Source of the DNA: Yponomeuta sedellus
Taxonomy: Eukaryota; Arthropoda; Insecta; Lepidoptera; Yponomeutidae
Reading direction: 5' to 3'
Length of the DNA: 64,000 bases
Assembly (NCBI GenBank): GCA_934045075.1
Contig: OW203730.1
Location: 9,290,692-9,354,691 of the forward strand
The notes under the pieces are model-generated. The model searched no databases and had not been told where the DNA came from. It saw only the letters and a list, made by a program, of their open reading frames with translations. Below are positions 26,601 through 40,000 of the stretch, piece after piece; position 1 is the stretch's first letter, and each line of letters begins with the position of its first letter. Position numbers and translations under genes: made by a program.

Positions 26601-29600
26601 TGGCAGACTGTCGCAGCTTGTATCCAGGCACAATGGATTCCATGCGACATTTTTCGTGCGACATTGAAATTCTGGTAAAGTTTTTAAATAAGGCACCATC
26701 GTCTGCTTTAATTTTTGTTAGGCAACTAGTCCGTGGGCCATTCTGAAGTTATCTTCTTTCCACCAAACGTTTCTTTTTCCGTTGTTTAGCTGCACGGCTT
26801 AGTACTAAATAAGCAGCTGCTAAAGTTACTTGATCAGCCATATTCTATGGTGTATTCCTTTGATCAAACAAGTAGGTAAACTAGAAACACTCCATAAACA
26901 TCACGACGCTTTAGAAATTATCTAGGCACGATGTTGCCTCGGCGTAATATAGGCTGCCGTATGCCACATATGCCGCAAACTGTAGCATGCGTCAAGGTGC
27001 CGCATGCCACAATATGTAGCATGCGGCATTGTCGCACGTTGTTGCCTCGGCGTAAACGAGCCTTAACAGCGATCCTAACGACGATCCTAACGACGATCCT
27101 AAGGTGATCACCTTCGCTTCATAAACGTCCGAAAGTCGGTGCATGCACGCACGCCGATTCCGGGTACTTTTTATCTTCCTCTTTGCTACTGCATCCCCTA
27201 TTTGGTCGAAGTATGTCCGCCTGGGAAGTCCCTTAACAGCCCTTCTACTCACATTCGCAATATATATTTGTTTCCTTAATCTTTCTTCCTTCATCCTCTC
27301 TACATGTCCAAACCAACGCAACATTCCTTTCTCAATTCTAGTCACTACATCCTTTTTCAGTCCACAACGTTCTCTAATCAGACTATTGCGTATCCTGTCA
27401 TTCAAAGTAACACTACAAATACTTCTCAAGGACCTCATTTCTACTGCATTAATTTCTTTTGCCACACCTAAGTCTCGCTACCATTCATAAGTGTTGGGAC
27501 CAGCACACCATTATGAATAGCCAATCTAGCTCAATAATAATATCAATTACTTACGTAATTTGCCGTTACAAAGTTACAGTGCTACACAAGAAATAAGTCT
27601 CGCGGATGTACCTGCACAGATGACCAAATTTTGGATGTGCGGAAAGTTGATCGACCAATCAGATAGTTTCATTTTATGGCAGGCCGCGCGCCTTTGTTAC
27701 TATTGGTTGATTCAAAGTCATCGATGCAGGTGACTATTGGTTTGGCACTATTAGCGTGAGCGAAATAGGTAGCGTTACTGCCGCAATCAATTCTGCACCT
27801 TAATCGTATCGGTTAAAGATCATGTTGAATGTACTTATAGCTTCGGGTACTTTCGTTAAACTTCTTCCTAGTCTGCGCGAACGTAGATTCCCAAAGGGAC
27901 TTTTATGATTTTAAAAACCTATTTAGAGGCTAAAAATTCCACCCATGCCAGGATTCGAACCCGCAACCTCTGGCTATCCGTGCCAGCGCTCTATCCAACT
28001 GAGCTAATGGGCGACTCACCGGCATCAGTGAAATTTCGAACCTCTTTACACTATTCTCTGTATTACGAGTTTATGACGTGTAGTACTGTACCTATTGGTA
28101 TAGAATATTCAGCAAAGCAAAGGCAGGAATAACTCACGGCTTTTCGAACTTTATGAACTATTTAATAAGCTAGTTTGGATTTTACAGTTTACATCCGAAA
28201 CATTCGCGAAATGACAAAGCGAATTGGCATTTTATGTTGCGTATTGCGCAAAAGTATTTACCTGCTCGCTAAAGTTTCAACAATTTGTTTGGTTATGAAG
28301 AGAGATTTACATGCTAGGTACAGACGACAACACAACGATATTTAAGTAGAAAATGTAAATTTCATTTAATTTCACTTTGAATTGGTAAAGATTTAGATTT
28401 ACAAAGTGTGTATTTTAATGTAAAGACGTATAAGGATTATATTCTTTCTAATGCACTAACCCGTGCTGAGGACAATTTTAAAAACCTATTTAGAGGCTAA
28501 AAATTCCACCCATGCCGGGATTCGAACCCGCGACCTCTGGCTATCCATGCCAGAGTACGCATCAAGATTATTTACATTTTTTTAATTACCTAAATAAATG
28601 GACTATAGTGGTAAATGAAAGAAAACACATTTTCGACAAAATTGTTACGTAAAGTAATAGGTATTTATGGTGGTATGGAAACAAGATGCTAGAAACATAC
28701 GGAACCCTTGGTGTACGAGTCCACTCACACTTGTTCTGTTTTTTATACAAAATGGCGCGAAATAAAGTTTATTAATGCAGCCTAGATACGTCCCACTGTA
28801 GGGCACAGGTCTTCTCTCAGAGCGAGAATATAGGCTTAGTCACCACGCATGCCCACCGGGGATTGGCAATTTCGTGGAGCTGAGGTATGTTATGTGACGT
28901 ATGGAAGCGCTCGTGGCCTAGGCGAACCGAGTGATTGGAATCAATCACTTGGTTAAGCAACAACAGGCGCGGTCAGGTACAGGATGGGTGAGCGTCCCGT
29001 GACTACCGTTAGTGGCATTTTTCCGAGCGCTTCCGTGCTTCGCAAGGCACGTTAAGCCGTTGGTGCCGGTTGTCATATAATGGCAGTCGTTAAGCCATGT
29101 CAGAGGCCTTATGGGCGGCTTGATAACTTCTGACAGTAAGGCCCGACACTGTCTTACAATCCTCCACCAACCCGGACTTGGCCCCCGTGGTGGAGTATGG
29201 CCTAACCTTCCTGCGATGCAGGAAGAGACCGTGCCCCAGCAGTGGGGACATACAAGGGTTGATAACGAGGTACCTATGCGAACACCTCAGACGCTCAGAT
29301 TTCCTCACGGTGTTTTCCTTCACAGTTAGCGACAACGATGATTTTAACCTTTCGTTTTTTTAAGTGATTTATATCGATCGAGAAGCGGTTTTCAGACGAA
29401 AAGTTCTTCCACTTAAATTCTTTGCGCGAACGAAGTTCCGGGCTCGACTAGTATGTACAAACCTATATTTCCAATGAATTCTTAAACAGTCGGGCGGGAA
29501 ATTGAAATGGAAATCTGCAGTCAGGCTATTGTGTTACGGTAACAGGTCGGTTCGTCGGGATAACTAGACTAAGTTGGAACTCTCAATTCAATTCCCGCTG

Positions 29601-31041
29601 GTTGTATAGTTTTATCGGCTTCCGTGACTGCAATGCGGGCGTCCATTCTACTATCCAAGTCTATGGCTTCAGGTAGGAAGTTAAAGACAGAAGATATATA
29701 GATAAAAAAGGCTCTAACATAAATGATGTTACTTCGCACTTTTTGTCAGCGTGTCGATGGCAAACCATTGTGGTGAAAGGATTTGCCAATCAGCGTTAGG
29801 GACTTCGCACTGTGCAAAAATGTTTACACGGCACTAAGATAAGCCCTCTAGAATTCATCACACTACCAACCGCTCGTGGCCTAGCCGAACCGAGTGATTG
29901 GAATCAATCACTTAAGCAACAAAACGCGCTCAGGTGCATGATGGGTGACCGTCCCTACCGTGACTACCGCTAGTGGCATTATTTCCGTGCTTTGGAAGGC
30001 ACGTCAAGCCGTTGGTGCCGGCTGTCACGTAATGGCAAAGTTTAAGCCATTTAAGAGGCCATACTATATAGCCTGAAGAAGAAGAGGCCATACTGGCCTA
30101 ATATGGCAAAAAGCGAATTAATATGGCCTAACCTTCTTGCGATGCATGAAGAGATATGTGCCCCAACAGTGGGGACATCTTCTTCTTCTTCAGGCTATAT
30201 CATGTAGTCCACTGCTGGACATGGGGTGATATCGACACTACAAAATTTTCTTCACTATAAATTAATAAACAGCTTTAAAATATTCACAACAAAATGCTTT
30301 GAAATTTGTTTCTTAATTTTATAAGTCTCATGTGTACCTACATAACTCAGTAGTGTTATGTCATCATAACATAACATAACATTTACATACAGGCACAGAC
30401 ATTGCTTCTGGCCCCACACTAGGATACTCTGTGTCGTCGGAACTAGAAACAGTGACATCACAAGGATGTAAACATCCAAGACCTTGGGTGTTTTTTGTCC
30501 CCAGCCGGGGATCGAATCCGAGATCTCTTGCATGGTAGGCAGATGCGCTACCGCTGCGCCACAGAGGTCGTCAAATAGATACAGAGACTCCAAATTCGGC
30601 CCCAACTGTTCTTTCGTGATTAAAAGAAATGTTTTAGTTTGATTTTACATATTTTTATTTTAATGCACTAACCCGTGCTAAAGACAATTTAAAATCCTAG
30701 ACATTTAGAGGCTAAAATTTCCACCCATGCCGGGATTCGAACCCGCGACCTCTGGTTATCCGTGCCAGCGCTCTTTCCAATTGAGCTAATGGGCGACTCA
30801 CCGGCATCAGTGAAATTTCGAACCTCTTTACAATATTCTCTGTATTATGTAGTTTAATTTACACTTACGAACATTTTGCAAAATCGTAGTAGCAATACCA
30901 CTCGCCGACCGTGAAGGAAAAGACCGTGAGGAAACCGGAGTGTATGAGGTGCTCACGTACCTCAGCGACAACCGCCAATCCGCGGTGGGCCCGCGTGATA
31001 AAAGACACCATACTCTCTCTCTCTCCCTACCTCTCGCTCTC

Positions 31042-31076
<35 letters not shown>

Positions 31077-34000
31077 GAGAGCAGGCGTATGCCCTGCAGT
31101 GAGACGCAGATAGTCTACAATAAAAACTAAAGGTTCGCGAACCAAACAAAAACTGCTGTTAAGATTAAAACTTTAATCCCTACTTGAATAATTATAGGTA
31201 TAGTCTGTTAGCTTTTAGGATATACCTCGGGCTCTAGAGTAGGCTTCGGTTTTCGCCAATAATTTTCGCCGGTTTTCGTACTGATGATCGAGTTCTGTTT
31301 TCAAAATTGAGTGTCATGTTAGTTCCGATTTCGCAATTAAGTGTCATATTAGTTCCAATATTTCTATTACACGAATATATCCGATTCTATCCGATAGTAG
31401 CCGAGGTACCTATAATCTAAAGCTAACAGTTAAACCTCCATATCTAGGTAGTAGGTACCTAACGATTGAAATAACGACCTATTTATAGACGCCAGGGTAG
31501 CCAATTAGATCTAGTTACTTAAATTAGGCAGCACAAAACGCTACTTTATTTACGAATTCACAAACCAGCAGGCCTAAAACAACTTTAATTAATTGCTTAA
31601 ATATAATTATTAAAGTTTTCTTCATTGTCTCTCTTTTCTTAACTGTTGTTTTTTTTTGTCTGTTTCCCGAACCATTTATTTCTTTTATTATTTAAGTAGC
31701 CTACCTACTTCTCCAGGGCACATGCGTTCTTAAAGAGAAAAAGAGGGGGATTTCGGGCTTGATTGCCACCCGTGCCCACCGCGGAATGACAATTACGAGC
31801 GCTGAGGTATGTGAACACCTCAGAAACTCAAGTTTCCTCACGATAAATTAATAGAATTGTCTTTTTTAAGTAGTTTAATATCGATACTGAAGAAACAGTT
31901 AACAGACGAAATGTTTTGTTTTTCCACTCATTTTCTTGGCGCCTCAGACACTTATGTTTTTTTTAATTGGTAAGCCAACGGCCCTCTTATCCAGTTTTGC
32001 GGTATAACAAAATTCGGTATAACAGTTTCAGCCTTATAAGGTTGTCAATTAAAGGCTCACACAACATTAATAATTAGTTCTAGTACCTAGTAGATAAACA
32101 TATGATAAACATAACGAAACAAGTCTTACTTCTAGACTTATAAAACTTAAAAAGAATTTGACTTTAAAAACAAAAAAAACAGAAAAAAATTGGAGATATT
32201 GAGGAACTTAAAAGCTTAAGGAACAGTCATGTAGTAATTTGCGCACATTTAACGTGCTTACAACTATAGGCTTCTATAGTTGTATAGAAGCCTATAGTTG
32301 TAAGCATAAAGTGTTGTAACTATAGGACATCCACTGTGATAGCTTTATCACAGTGGATGTCCACATCATCCTCTATTCTGGTATATGTGTTAAAGAGTTT
32401 AGTTTCATCTTCCTCAGTTTTGGTGAAAATTTCTTTATAAGGAAGTTTATAAGGAATCTACCTAGCCTGTATCTACCCTCCATCTAGCCTGAGGGTGACG
32501 ATGAGGTCTCGGGCTTCCTCACGTATTTCTTCATTGTTAGCGAGTGGGATTTCTACTACAACTTCACAAATATACGTAACTTTGGCAAGAAAGTCTGGTA
32601 CGTGCCAGAATTGGCTAGAATGAACCTCTTATTTAAGCCTATCGCTCTACCGATTGGAAGACGGGCAAGGAACTATATATTTTTTTGCTTATGTTGCTGT
32701 AGAATGTTGGGCGTTAATTAGTTAAATGAAGTTCCTCATACAAGATTTAAATCTACAATGGCTTTTTTCAATTTAACCTTCTAACTCCTGGAAGTAAAAA
32801 TTACTTCGAATCTTCAAAAACTTTGTAGGTTACAACCTACGTTAAATGAAGTTCCTCATACAAGATTTAAATCTACAATGGCTTTTTCAATATATAGAAC
32901 AGTAATGTAGTTCACGTTTACATAGCATGAAAAATTGCAGACGCCTGAAGGAGCCACTGTCGCGCACATACCTACCTAGTAAATAATAGCAAAAATAATA
33001 ACGATAATTCGTCTCTTTCTTCATTCTTTTTCTTTTCCCTTTTCTTTAGCACATTATGATAAAATCCGATACAACAAAAAAGAAGTTTCATGATTTTGAC
33101 ATTCGACCCTCTCACAATGTGCGGAAGCGGCCTTTCCGTTAGACAACTGCCCCTCAACCTAGAATGATAAGAGCCGCGTTCATAAAGGAGTCTTGAGAGC
33201 CCGTGTCAACCAAGTCCCTGACACTGATACCCGGAATATCTGTATCTGCAAAGGATGGGGGATACTCTGTAGGTATACGGTGTACCAGTACAAAGCTCTG
33301 TAAACGTAAACAGTGATATTCGATGAAGAACAAGATAGATCTAGACCTAACCGGTTATGTTTAAGATCAAACTAGTGCGACCGGTTGATAAGAACATATT
33401 TATAATCAAAATTGAAAAATAAGAATTAATACCTAGGTATAAGAATTAACCGAGATTTTAATGTATGCATATATACAATGTCGGTTAATTTGTACGAAGG
33501 AAGAGAAATATACAGTGTTATTTATAAAAAAAATATCCTACTAAAACACTCGTATGGCGGAGTAAAAGACAATTTATGAGACGAATTTCTGTTATACACC
33601 GGCTTTAACTCTGTGTTAAGAGTGTTTTAGTTGTTTATGATTTCTTCATGCTGTGACTTGTAACTAGATTTCTATGGTATCACTTTGTATACGTGTGTGT
33701 CTTATGTAAATAAATTAACTCTTAAAAAAATCTTATTTAAAAAATGCTTTTTTTAACTTTCGCTCCGGAAGTGGTTGAATGATTTTGGTGCAAGTATCTA
33801 AGCTTAAGAAACGGTGTTCGGATTTTGTGTTATTTTAATAACACGTTGTAAGTGGAATTGATCTACCAAGGTATCACGAAATATAAGATAAGATAAGAAT
33901 ATTCTTTATTGTACACCAAGCACATAGTATAAAACATGTAAAGATACAAAGTACTTTTACAATTGGCGGCCTTATTGAAATATAAAGATTGAATTAGATT

Positions 34001-37000
34001 TTTTGTAACTATTCCCTTTAGTTTTTAAGTTCCCATGTACACAGTAGAATGTTATTGTTACTGTACACATTACAGTGACAATAACATTCTAAAAGCTAAT
34101 AGACTCACACCTGTATCCCAGGGGGGTAGGAGAACACGGACTGCCACTAGCCTTATTACTACGCAAACATGATTTAACGACTTTCATCAAATTGTTTATT
34201 TGGGCAATAATTTGTTTAAAAACCTATTTAGAGGCTAAAAATTTCACCCATGCCGGGATTCGAACCCGCAACCTCTGGCTATCCGTGCCAGAGGTTGCGG
34301 GTTCGAATCCCGGCATGGGTGAAATTTTTAGCCTCTAAATAGGTTTTTAAATTTGTTCCTTAGCACGGGTTAGTGCATTAAAAATAAAAATAGAATAATT
34401 TGTTTATAAAGAGGCCATTTTATCTAGTAGAGTATACCGGATGTTAGTTCAGCCAAAGGGTAGTTCACATGACACCCACTCGGTCATTTGACGTACCTAC
34501 ACGAAAAACAGCTGCAATAGAGAATACCAATATTTATTTAGATAATTATTAGATCATTGCGTAAAACCTAACTGCAAAGTAGGTACTCGGGCGGGGCTGC
34601 AAGTGATGCAAATTACTTCAGCCAGATGTCACTGCCTGTAAGTAATACAGAGAGTAGTGTAAAGAGATTCGAAATTTCACTGAGGCTGGTAAGTGCCCAT
34701 TAGCTCCGTTGGTGGAAGAGCTCTGGCACGGTTAGCCAGAGGTCGCTGGTTCGAGTCCCTGCATGGGTGGATTTTTTAGCCTCTAAATAGACTTTTAAAA
34801 ATATGTGATAATAACTAACGAATTCTGTCTAGCAGAGTACACAGCATGCTAGTTGGAAAGGGTAGTAAAGGATTTTTTTAGTATCTCTCTTTACTGAAAG
34901 CGAAAAACATTTATCTAAATTTTAACACAAATAAACATAGCCACGGCACGGATAGCCAGAGGTCGCGGGTTCGAATCCCGGCATGAGTGGAATTTTCAGC
35001 CTCTAAATAGGTTTTTAAAACAAATAAACATAATTATCACAAGAACAAAGAAAATTATGGAGAAAAATAAAATATTAAAAATACAATCGTGCGAACACAA
35101 GTGCAACAAAAGAAAAAGGCTGCAGCTCAGCAAAATGATTAGCCGAAATATAATAGCAAATAAAAAAATTGATAATACATATTTTATAGCATATATAGCA
35201 TATAGCACACTGCAGGGCACAGGCCTTCTCTCCAAGAGAGTAAGGACTTCTTCTTCTTCAGGCTATATTAGTCCACTGCTGGACATAGCCCTCCCCTAAT
35301 GAGCGCAAGGTTGTGCCATCATTAGGGGGTAGTGTCCATAATCCCTACGCTGGGCATGCGTTTAGTGGAATTGTACCGCAGGGGGCGCCTTTGCCCACCC
35401 CCCGGTTTGTGTCCCTTAGTCGCCTTTTACGGCCCCCGCGGGAAGAATTTGTGTTGTTCTCTAGGTCGACACCACACAGCCACACAGTAAGGACTTAAAC
35501 AATATGAAAATTCAAAAGTCGCAACTTTCGACATAATCTGTGGGTTCTACTATCAACGATGGGTGCCACTTTAGAGACATCAAAATGTTGCTTTGTCTTT
35601 TGAGTCGGTGTTATTACGTTCAGAGCAAGGATGTTTCAGCCAACGTTCTTAGTTCAATGTGATTTATTTGATGAACAACTTCATTGAAAGTGTTTACTAA
35701 GCATACAAAGCGGTATACGCTGAAACCTAAAAGCGATGCTCGTTAAAGTTACGAAATAAACGTTCTTAATTGAAAAGCAACAATGCAATTCTAAAGTTCA
35801 GTAGAGGGGCTTTGTGGTAGACTTACCGTTGGCTGCCAAGATAGCGTTTACCAAGTTCAGCATAAAAGCGAGTATCGAACAAAAATGGGTAGCAGACGTT
35901 CTCGTCTGTTGTAGGTACTAACATTGTGGACATAGTAGAAAAATTGTGTTTCCATACCCATCCATACTACTAGTTCGAGCTGTTTTGTGGGGCGGTTTGA
36001 TCTCTACAGATACTGAAAATAGGGTGGTGTAGACCAACGCCGGTAGAAATAGGTCAACCGTCCGCATTTGCGGATTCCGATTGTGCTTTAATAACAATGC
36101 GAAATTGTGGTTTCGAAAACAATTTATTTCCTCGAATGAGCTTCGGTAAATAAATATAATTTGTTGCAAAATTAACTGTCACACACACAGCTATGTATAA
36201 TAAATAAGATACAGAGTTCACAAAACAAACATGATTAAACATTTTCAAAAACCTATTTAGAGGCTAAAAATAGGCTGTACGTAATACAGAGAATATTGTA
36301 AAGAGGTTCGAAATTTCACTGATGCCGGTGAGTCACCCATTAGCTCAGTTGGAAAGAGCGCTGGCACGGATAGCCAGAGGTCGCGGGTTCGAATCCCGGC
36401 ATGGGTGGAATTTTTAGCCTCTAGCCTCCTAAGCCCTGGGGTCTAGAAATAGGACATCACGAATATTTTTCTTAATTTACACCCAATGATTTAGCAGGAA
36501 GACCGGAAAACTTACTGTTCCAGATCCAATATTTTCCTCATAAGTTTTTGGACAACAAGAAGAAAAATTTCTTCAAAATCTACGTAGTTTTAGAAGACTC
36601 GAAGTAACTGTTACCTCTAAGGCTTAGGAGGCTAAATAGGTTTTAGAATTGTCCTTAGCAGAGGTTAGTGTATTAAACATAATATAATGATTCAACATTG
36701 TTAACATGATTTTTAGCCTCTAAATAGTATTTTTTTTAAACCTGATTAAGGTCAATTTTTAAAAACCTATTTAGAGGCTAAAAATTCCACCCATTCCGGG
36801 ATTCAAACCCGCGACCTATCCGTGCCGTGGCTGATTACGGTCAGCTTAAAAACATGTAATACTTTTGCATTGTTCGGAACTCATCCAGGTTTAAGAGAAG
36901 ACGCGGATTCAGCCCTCAAAAAACGTAGTTTGTAGTCACAGCCGGCCAAAAATCGGCCTAGGTCAAGTCGGAGTATAAACTCTCTCATGATCGAAATAGC

Positions 37001-40000
37001 GCACTCCTAGAAAGGAGAAGTTTACGTCAAAATATACGATGCCCTGACCCAAGATTTTGAAGACAGTGCTACGTGAGAGCGTGAGAAGTGCTCGTGGCCT
37101 AGTCGAACCGAGTGATTGCAATCAATCACGTGAGTTAAGCAACAACAGGCGCGGCTTATCGCGCCTAAGTGCAGGATGGGCGACCGTCTCGTAACTACGG
37201 CTAGTGGCATTTACCTGAGCGCTTCCGTGTTCCGCATGGCACATTAACCCGTTGGTGCCGGCTGTGATGTAATGGCAGTCGTGAAGCCATGTCAGAGGCC
37301 TTATGAGCGGTTTGTTTTATTTTGGACAGTGTTTTGTTTGTTTTGCAACTTAAGGAAAAGATTTTTCATCTAAACAGCCAATAAAACGAAATATTTTACG
37401 TTTCGTTTCCCTTTCGGTAGTTTCCGGTTTTTGTAATTTCTGCGTGGAACGGATGAAATACAATACTTCAAATTGTACTGGCAACACTTCCGGCGAACGA
37501 TTCAAAAATACGGAAAAACGAGATCATGCGACTTAGAAGACGAGTGTGACTTATGTCGCATTCGACGATACAATTTCATACGAGTGATTCAAAAATAGAT
37601 CTCCAGGTTTCGCTCCGATTCGCAGAGCTTAATAATGGTGAGCAGAGACGGAGCTCGCGTCGTCGGTTGCTTGTCTCACACTTGAGTGTGAGACAAGCAG
37701 TCTACAGTTATTTTACGTGAAAGAGTCACAAACAAACCACCATCCATACTTACAAACTTTCGCCTTTATAATATTAAGTAGGATATTAAAAGCGTTAAGA
37801 CGAGCGAGAATAACGGGTGCCAGAAGTAAAATCAGCCTTAAAAATAAGCAAACTTCATAGGTATAGAAAAAATCGAGGCGAATCGGGATTTCTCTTTTTT
37901 TATTTTGAAGATTACTTACTAACATTTTTTATTTTGTATGAAATTAATTTAAACAAAATGTAAAAATACATTATAAGGCCAAACCTATCCACCTTGACTA
38001 TGGATCAACAAATACAGGAAACTTCGTAGTATCACACAGTTTTACCTCGCTTATACATTCATTCAGCCAACCCTTCGTCACATGCCTCACGTTATTGTTC
38101 TCAAGTTTAGTTTTCAGTTTTTGCATTCGCCTAAACTCTATGGTATCACTGTTATGGACAAGATAGTCCACGTCTATTGACTTTAAAGACTTAACAACTT
38201 TACCCCCGTATGCTATCCAATGTCTTTCAAAGTGCCTTCGTTCATCTTCTGGGAAACTTATGAAGTCTGGATAGAAGCCTACCTTTTTGTCTTTAAACGC
38301 GTCTGGTAGGGGTTTATCTGGATACAGTCGGATGGGGATTTCTTTTTTGTCGTCAGTTTCACTTGAACTTGCGTCGCTGTAGTAGACTTCGGTAACTGAG
38401 GATGCGTTGCTATCATCCTTTTTGACTTTGTCAAGATTTACATCTTTGTTGCCATTAGTTTCGACAGAGGTAGTAGAAGTGTTTGTTTCTTCTTTTATTT
38501 TAGTTTTTTGCAACTCTTTACTGTCTTTAGTGAAGTATGCGTCTAGAGTTTTGTTATTGGCAGGACTCTCTTTTGAAGTTTTACCCGTTTTATCGCCATC
38601 TTTTCTTTTAGATTCTGTAGGACTTTGTTTCGAGTTTTTCTTAGCAGATTCTGAGTTTTCTGTTTTTATGTTTTTAGAATTCTCTTGTTTTCTTTTACGT
38701 GATTCTTCTGCGTCACTTTTCTTGTCGTCTGACGGACTTTGCTTTATCTTTTTATAAGAATGTTCCGATTCATTCTTCGTGGTTGTTTTGGGAGAAGTTT
38801 CTTCATCTGGCTCTGGCTTCTTTCTTTTAACAGGACTAGCCTTACTCAGTTTTGGTGACAAGTCGGATTTCGATGCTGTCTCTGCTAACTTATTCAACAA
38901 ACTTACATCAGTTTTTTCTTTGGATGTCTTGTACAAATGTTTCAACTCGTCCAAGTTAGTGGCGGTCTCCCAGTTCTTGTCGGTTCTTATTCTGGTGACT
39001 CTGGGGAACCGAACTGATATCCCATCAGCAGTATGAATGTTCGCTTTGGTGAACTCGGTTCCTGGAATCAATGTAAAGGAAACTGCTTAGGATAAAGCTT
39101 AGTAGCTTTAGAGAGAGTGAGAAAAGAGAATAGACTTCATAGTTTTTTAATAGGGTTTTTCTACTTCGTTACAATGTTGAGTTTGACTTTGAAGAATCCA
39201 AAGTAAGCACAAGTGTAGCCGTTTGAAAAGGCTAAATTCTAATAAAAAATATTTAAATAAATGCGGCATGCAATAAGCGTAAATTATACAAACTATTAAA
39301 GACAACTACGTTCGAGAGGAAAATTCTTTCCCGTGTCTAATGACAATCCGTCGTGTAATCAATCCGATAGATTACCTTACCAACACTGGTGATATTTGAC
39401 ACAACTTGTACAGTAAAATGTCAGCCTTTATAAAAAAAACAGTAATTGTTGTGCCTCATTTCGCTAGAAGACAAATAAATATTTTCTATTCTATTCATTA
39501 GTTATGAAATAAACCTAAGAGACGTTTCTATTATATATATATTTCATTCGGCTTGTTTCTACGTATAAATAATCTGTTAACAAAAAAGCAATGATTTCGG
39601 AAGTTGTCCTATTTTTGACTTTTGATAGCAATTAAGACAAATAATTTCACCCTTTACAATTAAGACAATTAAGGAAAACTGAATGAATAGAATATAGTTG
39701 TGAACATTCTTGATGAGGAAGTATAGTTCTATCTAGGCATCGTTATTCGATAGAGTAGTATTAGCACGAAAATGGATTTCTGATGCTATTTGTAGTTTAC
39801 TAAGCGAAAGCATTATAATTTAAACTGTTTTTACACGGATTTATGCTCGTTAACCTAAAAAAGTGCCGAAACGTCGGAAAATTGTAAAAATGTGAACGAG
39901 CATAAATCCATGTAAAAACAGTTTTAATTATGTCTAGTGCTCGTGTTAACCTTAGAGAAACAATTAGCATTATAATGTCAACCCGCCCAATTTAAATAGG

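Noticed and set aside
30828..31145. Arg/Glu-rich 105-codon minus frame
   Set aside because: Encoded by a CT/GA microsatellite within a Rep-E copy.
38407..39036. Plus-strand frames of 85 and 116 codons
   Set aside because: Antisense to the LIG3 linker exon; Leu/Ser/Val-rich composition is the shadow of Lys/Glu codons.
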